Below are positions 6,248 to 10,156 of a stretch of 10,156 nucleotides of DNA, one piece after another; position 1 is the first letter of the stretch; each line of letters begins with the position of its first letter. The stretch lies in the NCBI GenBank assembly GCA_023442215.1, contig JAEZMP010000307.1:1-10156 (forward strand), written 5' to 3'. The notes under the pieces were generated by a model that was given only the letters and a program-made list of their open reading frames with translations, had not been told where the DNA came from and did no database searches. The translations under genes were made by a program, and so were the position numbers. The DNA comes from Pseudomonadota bacterium (GTDB lineage: Bacteria > Pseudomonadota > Alphaproteobacteria > Rhizobiales > Segnochrobactraceae).

Positions 6248-7723
6248 ATGCCGAAGGCGCTTTATATCGACGGAGCGTGGGTGGAGCCCGCGGAGGGCGG
6301 CCGGTTCGCGGTGATCGACCCGGCGACGGAACAGCCGATCGCCGAGGTGGCGGCGGCGACGGCCGCCGACGTGGACAAGGCCGTGACGGCGGCCCGCCGC
6401 GCCTTCGACGAGGGGCCGTGGCCCCGGCTTTCCGGCGCGGAGCGCGCGGCGGTGCTGCGCGCCATCGCCGCGGGTATCCGCGCCCGGCTCGGCGAACTCG
6501 CCGCCATCGAGGTGGCCGACAACGGCAAGCCGCTGCCGGAGGCGGAGTGGGACATCGGCGACGCCGCCGGCTGCTTCGAGTTCTATGCCGGGCTCGCGGA
6601 GAGTTTCGACGCGACGCGGGAAGAGGCGATCGCGCTGCCCGACGCGCGGTTCCGCTCGACGGCGGTCAAGGAGCCGGTCGGCGTCGTCGGCGCCATCATC
6701 CCGTGGAACTATCCGCTGCTGATGGCCTCTTGGAAGGTGGCGCCCGCGCTGGCGGCCGGCTGCACCCTCGTGCTGAAGCCGTCGGAGCTGACGCCGCTGA
6801 CGGCGCTCGAACTCGCCGACATCGCGGACAAGGCCGGGCTGCCGGCCGGCGTGCTCAACGTCGTGACCGGGTTCGGCGCGGCGGCGGGGCAGCCGCTGGC
6901 CGATCATCCCGGCGTCGACAAGCTCGCCTTCACCGGCTCGGTGCCGACCGGCTCGCGGGTGATGCAGGCGGCGGCGCGCGACATCAAGCGGGTGAGCCTC
7001 GAACTCGGCGGCAAGTCGCCGTTCCTGGTGTTCGCCGACAGCGACGTCGAGAAGGCGGTCGAATGGATCATGTTCGGCATCTTCTGGAACCAGGGACAGG
7101 TGTGTTCCGCGACGTCGCGCGTGCTGGTCGAGCGGCCGCTCTATGACGCCGTCGTCGCGCGCCTCGTCGCCGAGAGCGGCCGGATCACTATCGGCAGCGG
7201 CACGGAGGCCGGCGTGCTGCTCGGCCCGCTCGTCTCGGCCAGGCAATATGCCAAGGTCACGGCCGCCATCGAACGCGGCGTCGCCGAGGGCGCCCGGCTC
7301 GCGGCCGGCGGCAAGCGGCCGGCGCACCTGCCGGCGGGCTATTTCATCGAGCCGGCCGTGTTCGTCGACACGCCGCCCGAGAGCAGCGTGTGGCGGGAGG
7401 AAATCTTCGGCCCCGTGGTCTGCCTCGCGCCGTTCGACACCGAGGACGAGGCGATCCGCAGCGCCAACGACAGCCCGTTCGGGCTCGCCGCGGCGGTGAT
7501 GTCGGACGACCTCGCCCGCTGCGAGCGGGTGGCGGGGAAGCTGCGCGCCGGCATCGTCTGGATCAACTGCTCGCAGCCGACCTTCACCGAGGCGCCGTGG
7601 GGCGGCTTCAAGCAGTCCGGCATCGGCCGCGAGCTCGGCCGCTGGGGCTTCGAGAACTATCTCGAAGTGAAGCAGGTCACCCGCTTCGAATCCGCCGACA
7701 AGTGGGGCTGGTACATCAAGTAA
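6248..7723 (+). CDS. Aminoaldehyde/betaine-aldehyde dehydrogenase-like enzyme (ALDH9/ALDH10 type)
   Basis: A 491-residue aldehyde dehydrogenase with every catalytic element: Asn154 in IPWNYP, KPSELTP, FTGS at 228-231, general base Glu252 in ELGG, and nucleophile Cys286 in FWNQGQVCSATSR. The region WINCSQPTFTEAPWGGFKQSGIGRELG and the ending DKWGWYIK are strongly reminiscent of the plant ALDH10 aminoaldehyde dehydrogenases, which oxidise 3-aminopropanal, 4-aminobutanal, 4-trimethylaminobutanal or betaine aldehyde with NAD. The aromatic residue before NxGQ in that family shapes the amine pocket; here the matching Trp is present. I use the ATG at 6248, preceded by GGGGAGAAA with good spacing. An in-frame TTG at 6230 has no site. 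It is the last gene of the + strand cluster. The likely role is oxidising an omega-aminoaldehyde derived from an amine; choline to betaine is an alternative, but no choline dehydrogenase is in view. Confidence 0.88.
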   Translation: MPKALYIDGAWVEPAEGGRFAVIDPATEQPIAEVAAATAADVDKAVTAARRAFDEGPWPRLSGAERAAVLRAIAAGIRARLGELAAIEVADNGKPLPEAEWDIGDAAGCFEFYAGLAESFDATREEAIALPDARFRSTAVKEPVGVVGAIIPWNYPLLMASWKVAPALAAGCTLVLKPSELTPLTALELADIADKAGLPAGVLNVVTGFGAAAGQPLADHPGVDKLAFTGSVPTGSRVMQAAARDIKRVSLELGGKSPFLVFADSDVEKAVEWIMFGIFWNQGQVCSATSRVLVERPLYDAVVARLVAESGRITIGSGTEAGVLLGPLVSARQYAKVTAAIERGVAEGARLAAGGKRPAHLPAGYFIEPAVFVDTPPESSVWREEIFGPVVCLAPFDTEDEAIRSANDSPFGLAAAVMSDDLARCERVAGKLRAGIVWINCSQPTFTEAPWGGFKQSGIGRELGRWGFENYLEVKQVTRFESADKWGWYIK

Positions 7724-7753
7724 CCATCCGGCCCGATGCGGAGCGCGGAAGAG

Positions 7754-7830
<77 letters not shown>

Positions 7831-7886
7831 GGCCGGCCGGTGTCCGCGGAAACCCGCACGAGGCGGCCCGGCGGACGGCGGCTAGC

Positions 7887-7916
7887 ATATGGCCTGAGAG
7901 GGGTGCCGTGTTCAAG
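7887..7916 (-). promoter_or_regulatory. Candidate housekeeping promoter for the tRNA
   Basis: On the - strand CTTGAA (7911-7916) and CCATAT (7887-7892) are separated by 18 bases. They resemble the rhizobial housekeeping consensus CTTGAC-N17-CTATAT, each with one mismatch and one extra base of spacing. Transcription would begin near 7880 and give a leader of about 50 bases before the mature tRNA. The -35 element lies within the first of three 18-bp repeats. Confidence 0.45.
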
Positions 7917-7964
7917 ACCCCTTGAGGCCGCAAGACCTGCTGAGGCCGCAAGACCTGTTGAGGC
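7911..7964. repeat. Three 18-bp direct repeats upstream of the tRNA
   Basis: Three head-to-tail units occupy exactly 54 bp: 7911-7928, 7929-7946 and 7947-7964. The second and third differ by one base (CGCAAGACCTGYTGAGGC); the first is more diverged but keeps CAAGACC and TGAGGC in register. The set lies between the tRNA promoter candidate and the end of chaC, and the first unit contains the -35 element. It could be an operator-like array or a neutral slippage product. Confidence 0.75.
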
Positions 7965-8057
7965 CAAAAGCCGGGGAAGCACCGACGGCGCTTTCCGGAC
8001 GCGCGGTCAGGTCTGCGCGGTCGCCTGCCCGCAGCTGCCTTGCCCGATTTCGTCGTC

Positions 8058-8085
8058 CTGTCAGACCTCGTACTGTCAGACCTCG
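8058..8085. repeat. 13-bp tandem direct repeat over the chaC stop codon
   Basis: CTGTCAGACCTCG occurs at 8058-8070 and again at 8073-8085, with a 15-base period. The right copy contains the last two sense codons and the TGA of chaC (complement of 8076-8078). The left copy lies just downstream and repeats the same GAGGTCTGA string. It looks like a local duplication of the gene's end. Confidence 0.7.
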
Positions 8086-8702
8086 CCTTGCCCGCCCTCG
8101 CCGTGCCCGCCGGAAAGCCGAAGGCGGTCGGCGAGCCAGGACAGGTGCGGGTCGCGGATGCCGAGATCGGCGAGCGAGGCGACCGTCGACAGCACGTAAT
8201 CGCGATTGTGGCCGGAGATGCCGGCGCCCTGGCGCACGAGGCGCAGCTGTTCCTCCAGCGCCAGCACGCCGGCATATTGCTGATGGCGGCGGTCGGCGAC
8301 GTAGACGAGGGCGGTGACGCGGGTGCCGTCGTGCAGCCGAAGCGGCACGTTCCGTTCGAGATAGACCGCCGTCGCCTGTTCCCGTTCGCGCAGATAGTCG
8401 ATCGTCTCCGCCCGCCGCTCCGGCGCGACGCGGAAGGCGCGGCCGATGCAGGAGCCGCCGCGATCGAGCCCGAGCACGAGCCCCGGCTGGGCCGGCGTGC
8501 CGCGATGCACATGGGAAAACACGCACAGCGACCGGTGAAAGCCGCCAAGCCGCGCGACGGCCACGGATTCGAACGCGAAACCCGGCCGCCACATCAGCGA
8601 GCCGTAGCCGAACACCCACAGATCGCCCGGCTCCCAGGTGAGGGCCGGACCGTCCTCGCCGGACGGGCTGGTGGCTTGCGGGGGATTGAGCGGATCGTTC
8701 AT
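8076..8702 (-). CDS. chaC: ChaC-type gamma-glutamylcyclotransferase
   Basis: A 208-residue cytoplasmic enzyme of the ChaC branch of gamma-glutamylcyclotransferases, which release 5-oxoproline from glutathione (giving Cys-Gly) or other gamma-glutamyl compounds. The hallmark WVFGYGSLMWRPGF is present (YGSL at residues 33-36, binding the gamma-glutamyl group). It is followed by RLGGFHRSLCVFSHVHRGT, PGLVLGLDRGG and the YLREREQATAVY helix, in which E108 aligns with the catalytic acid. The C-terminal SGHNRDYVLSTVASLADLGIRDPHLSWLADRL is also typical. The first about 25 residues are Pro/Ser-rich and probably disordered. The ATG at 8700-8702 begins where family similarity becomes reasonable, but its ribosome site is weak. 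It is transcribed opposite to the catabolic cluster and is probably unrelated to it, unless gamma-glutamyl intermediates are involved. Confidence 0.92.
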   Translation of the reverse strand: MNDPLNPPQATSPSGEDGPALTWEPGDLWVFGYGSLMWRPGFAFESVAVARLGGFHRSLCVFSHVHRGTPAQPGLVLGLDRGGSCIGRAFRVAPERRAETIDYLREREQATAVYLERNVPLRLHDGTRVTALVYVADRRHQQYAGVLALEEQLRLVRQGAGISGHNRDYVLSTVASLADLGIRDPHLSWLADRLRLSGGHGEGGQGEV

Positions 8703-9013
8703 GACGCACCGATGATCGAGACGACCGACATAGAGAGCCTGATGGAGAGCCTGTTCCGCCCGGATCGAGCCGCCCCGGTCGGCGGGGGCGTGCTGAGGCG
8801 GCTGAAATCCGTGGAAGACCTCACAGGCGGGAGGGCATCGGCCGGACGGACGGCCGCGCGACGCGGCGGCAGCCGGCGGCCCATGCCGCGGACGTGTTCA
8901 AGGCGCGTGCCGCGTGTGTTCGGCCGGGTGCGGTGCCGTCGTCGCAACGGTGAGGCGGCGCAACGCCCAAGTTGAATGCGGATCAATCGAAGAGAAATAC
9001 ATTCAAGACGCAC

Positions 9014-9055
9014 AAAAAAACAAGGCAGGCGGCATCCAAATGCCGCCTGCCTTGT
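9014..9055 (-). terminator. Strong intrinsic terminator
   Basis: A perfect 15-bp stem (9020-9034 with 9041-9055) closes a 6-base loop. On the - strand it is followed at once by seven Ts (A-run at 9014-9020 on the + strand). There is no T-run on the other side, so it stops - strand transcripts: those of the NicO gene or of a small RNA ending here. Confidence 0.9.
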
Positions 9056-9180
9056 TCCCCCTTGCCCCGCTGCCGGTAGCAACACACGAATGGGCTTTCG
9101 CCCCCCTGATCGTGTATGCCGTCCGGCGTCGCGACCTCTTCGATATGTCCCTTTTAGGGCTACCGAAAGCATCGGGGTCG
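9020..9180 (-). ncRNA. Candidate structured RNA ending at the terminator
   Basis: On the - strand the bases before the terminator form several helices. One hairpin pairs 9110-9117 with 9082-9089 (8 bp including one G-U that would be a C-A mismatch on the + strand) and is capped by GGGC-GAAA-GCCC (9103-9092). This strand-specific G-U and GNRA loop favour a - strand RNA. A 7-bp helix joins 9159-9165 to 9074-9080, and CGACC/GGTCG plus CGAT/ATCG join 9171-9180 to 9132-9144. The last two interlock, so they are either a pseudoknot or alternative folds. I do not recognise a family: 6S, SRP, RNase P and tmRNA hallmarks are not seen. The 5' end is unknown. It may be an independent sRNA, the 3' UTR of NicO, or a leader for chaC. 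Confidence 0.4.
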
Positions 9181-9193
9181 CGCAATGGAACAA

Positions 9194-9219
9194 TGCGGTT
9201 CGGACGCATTTCCGCCGCA
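9194..9219 (-). other. Hairpin directly after the NicO stop codon
   Basis: TGCGG/CCGCA and CGGA/TCCG form a 9-bp stem with a 2-base bulge and 6-base loop. It begins 3 bases after the TGA of the metal transporter gene. The following - strand bases are only mildly T-rich (TTGTTCC), so it is at best a weak terminator or an mRNA-protecting hairpin. Confidence 0.4.
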
Positions 9220-9222
9220 CAT

Positions 9223-10156
9223 TCAGCCGAGATGCGACAAAAGAGCCGCACTGAACAGCACCGATCCGAAAGCAAGCACCACAATTGCGCCAAAAGCCTC
9301 CACCCCGCGGTGCAGGAAGCGCAGGACGCGACCGTCGCGGGCGGCGAGCCGCATGGCGACGCCCTTCGCACCCACCGCGAGCAGGGCCAGAGCGGCGACG
9401 GTGGCCGCGGTGCCGAGCGCCATGGCGAAGGTGGCGGCGATGCCGGCGGGATAAAGCCCCTGGGACAGCGCGAACACCAGCACGATGAGCGCGCCCGTGC
9501 AGGGCCGCAGACCGGCGGAGACGACCGCGCCCGCCGCCGCCCGCCAGCCGGCCGCGGCCGCCGGGGGCGAGATGGCATGGCCGCCGCAATCGCAGTCCGG
9601 CGCGTGGATCTGATCCGGCGCCAGGGCCTCGCCGTGCATCCTGAGCCGCATCCGGCCCGGCCCCGAGGCGCCGCCGAGGGCGGAGAAGGACGGCTGGGAC
9701 GCGGTCGCGGCTGGCGTGGCGGAGAACAATGCCATCGTCTCGGTGCCACCGGCCTTGAACATGGGCGCCATGGCGCCTGCCATCGCCGCGCCGGCCGGCT
9801 GCGCCGCGCCGCGATCGCGCGCAGCCCCGCCCGGCCATGACGCCAGCGCGCGCGCCAGAGGGCGCACGATCTTGCGCCAGACGAGATAGAGGCCGAGCAG
9901 CGTGACCGCGCCGAACGAGGCGATCTCCGCCCATTCGGCGATGGAGGTCATGGTGAAACTGGTGACGCGGAACACCACCGCGCCGATGGTGACGATGGCG
10001 ATGGCGACGCCGGCCTGGAGCAGCGACGACAGCAGCGACAGCAGGATGGCGCGGCGCGCCGTTCCCCGGCTCGACACCAGATAGGCCGAGATCACCGCCT
10101 TGCCGTGGCCGGGGCCGGCAGCGTGGAACACGCCGTAGGCGAACGAGACCGCGATC
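9223..10156 (-). CDS. NicO/RcnA-type nickel/cobalt transporter, 5' end beyond the window
   Basis: The frame is open from the right edge to TGA at 9223-9225, about 310 residues, so the protein's start lies outside. The first visible part, AVSFAYGVFHAAGPGHGKAVISAYLV, carries the HAxGPGHGK metal-site motif of the NicO/RcnA family. Two hydrophobic segments follow, then an about 90-residue hydrophilic loop rich in Ala, Gly, Met and Pro, containing MHGE and HAPDCDCGGH. A second hydrophobic block has the conserved GLRPCTGALIVLVFAL, followed by two more membrane spans, the last just before the C-terminus (GSVLFSAALLSHLG). It should sit in the inner membrane and move Ni or Co; export (RcnA) or uptake cannot be decided. 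The His-rich loop usual in RcnA is replaced by the short His/Asp/Cys cluster. Upstream GTG codons inside the frame are not credible starts, because conserved sequence continues before them. Confidence 0.88.
   Translation of the reverse strand, partial: IAVSFAYGVFHAAGPGHGKAVISAYLVSSRGTARRAILLSLLSSLLQAGVAIAIVTIGAVVFRVTSFTMTSIAEWAEIASFGAVTLLGLYLVWRKIVRPLARALASWPGGAARDRGAAQPAGAAMAGAMAPMFKAGGTETMALFSATPAATASQPSFSALGGASGPGRMRLRMHGEALAPDQIHAPDCDCGGHAISPPAAAAGWRAAAGAVVSAGLRPCTGALIVLVFALSQGLYPAGIAATFAMALGTAATVAALALLAVGAKGVAMRLAARDGRVLRFLHRGVEAFGAIVVLAFGSVLFSAALLSHLG

Larger units (their letters stand above)
7831..8075. other. Intergenic stretch between chaC and tRNA-Arg
   Basis: These 245 bp contain the tRNA promoter candidate, the 18-bp repeats and most of a 13-bp direct repeat next to the chaC stop codon. 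Frames that cross it have no ribosome site and are dominated by repeat-encoded hexapeptides, so I call no gene here. No clear T-tailed terminator for chaC is visible, so chaC transcripts may run into the tRNA. Confidence 0.55.
8703..9222. other. Gene-poor region between NicO and chaC
   Basis: In these 520 bp I find no convincing protein gene. The left part (8703-8970) is GC-rich and its open frames are Arg-rich with no ribosome site. A short AT-richer block (about 8970-9020) could hold the chaC promoter: CTTGAA on the - strand at 9002-9007 is a possible -35, but no good -10 follows. The right part (9014-9222) holds a strong terminator and several RNA helices, listed separately. Confidence 0.6.

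Noticed and set aside
4879..7327. Two long - strand frames (4879-6159 and 6161-7327) opposite the saccharopine-type enzyme and the second aldehyde dehydrogenase
   Set aside because: Low-complexity antisense frames without ribosome sites or family motifs, fully covered by real genes.
7911..7964. CRISPR-like array
   Set aside because: The three units are contiguous with no spacers and only 18 bp long; no cas genes.
8712..8975. Possible + strand 87-codon gene beginning MIETTDIESLMESLF
   Set aside because: The first 20 residues look protein-like, but the rest is Arg-rich noise. There is no ribosome site, and the ATG lies 10 bases from the divergent chaC start. A 12-bp repeat (GAGAGCCTG twice) explains part of the apparent pattern.
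9020..9180. Identification of the structured RNA as 6S, SRP, RNase P, tmRNA or a cobalamin riboswitch
   Set aside because: I could not find the hallmark sequences of any of these, so I leave it unnamed; a covariance-model search would decide.
8699..9934. 411-codon - strand frame spanning the end of the metal transporter and the gene-poor region
   Set aside because: It overlaps the NicO gene in another frame and reads through the terminator and RNA helices. Its product has no recognisable domain.

Overview
The window is very GC-rich, compactly coded DNA. The protein families present (Pot-type ABC transporter, AmgK-like kinase, lysine 6-dehydrogenase-like oxidoreductase, NicO metal transporter) and a rhizobial-style promoter ahead of the tRNA suggest an alphaproteobacterium, probably of the Hyphomicrobiales (Rhizobiales). 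That placement is inference from family content and composition; there is no taxonomic marker gene here.

Left and centre (1-7723, all + strand): a tightly packed, probably co-transcribed cluster. It opens with the last 69 codons of a TOBE-domain ABC transporter ATPase of the spermidine/putrescine type. Then come a GT1-fold glycosyltransferase, two tandem small cupins of the Cupin_3 (DUF861) kind that are about 55% identical to each other, an AmgK-like sugar kinase, an aldehyde dehydrogenase, a saccharopine/lysine 6-dehydrogenase-like enzyme, and a second aldehyde dehydrogenase resembling aminoaldehyde/betaine-aldehyde dehydrogenases (ALDH9/ALDH10). The gaps are -8, 40, 35, 13, 71 and 58 bp. 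The dehydrogenase trio plus a Pot-type transporter points to catabolism of an imported amine or basic amino acid: oxidation of an amino group to a (semi)aldehyde, then to an acid. The glycosyltransferase, cupins and sugar kinase do not belong to any textbook version of that route. They suggest an undescribed variant in which the amine, or an intermediate, carries a sugar; this is inference.

Centre right (7754-7830, - strand): tRNA-Arg with anticodon CCU and an encoded CCA end, convergent with the cluster only 30 bp from its last stop codon. A plausible promoter lies about 60-85 bp upstream of the tRNA and runs into three 18-bp direct repeats.

Right (8076-10156, - strand): chaC (gamma-glutamylcyclotransferase, glutathione turnover), a gene-poor stretch of about 520 bp, and a NicO/RcnA-type nickel/cobalt transporter that runs off the right edge. 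The gene-poor stretch contains a strong intrinsic terminator for - strand transcription, preceded by about 130 nt with several helices, including a hairpin whose G-U pair and GAAA loop only make sense on the - strand: a candidate structured small RNA, 3' UTR element or leader. I see no insertion sequence, phage gene or CRISPR array.
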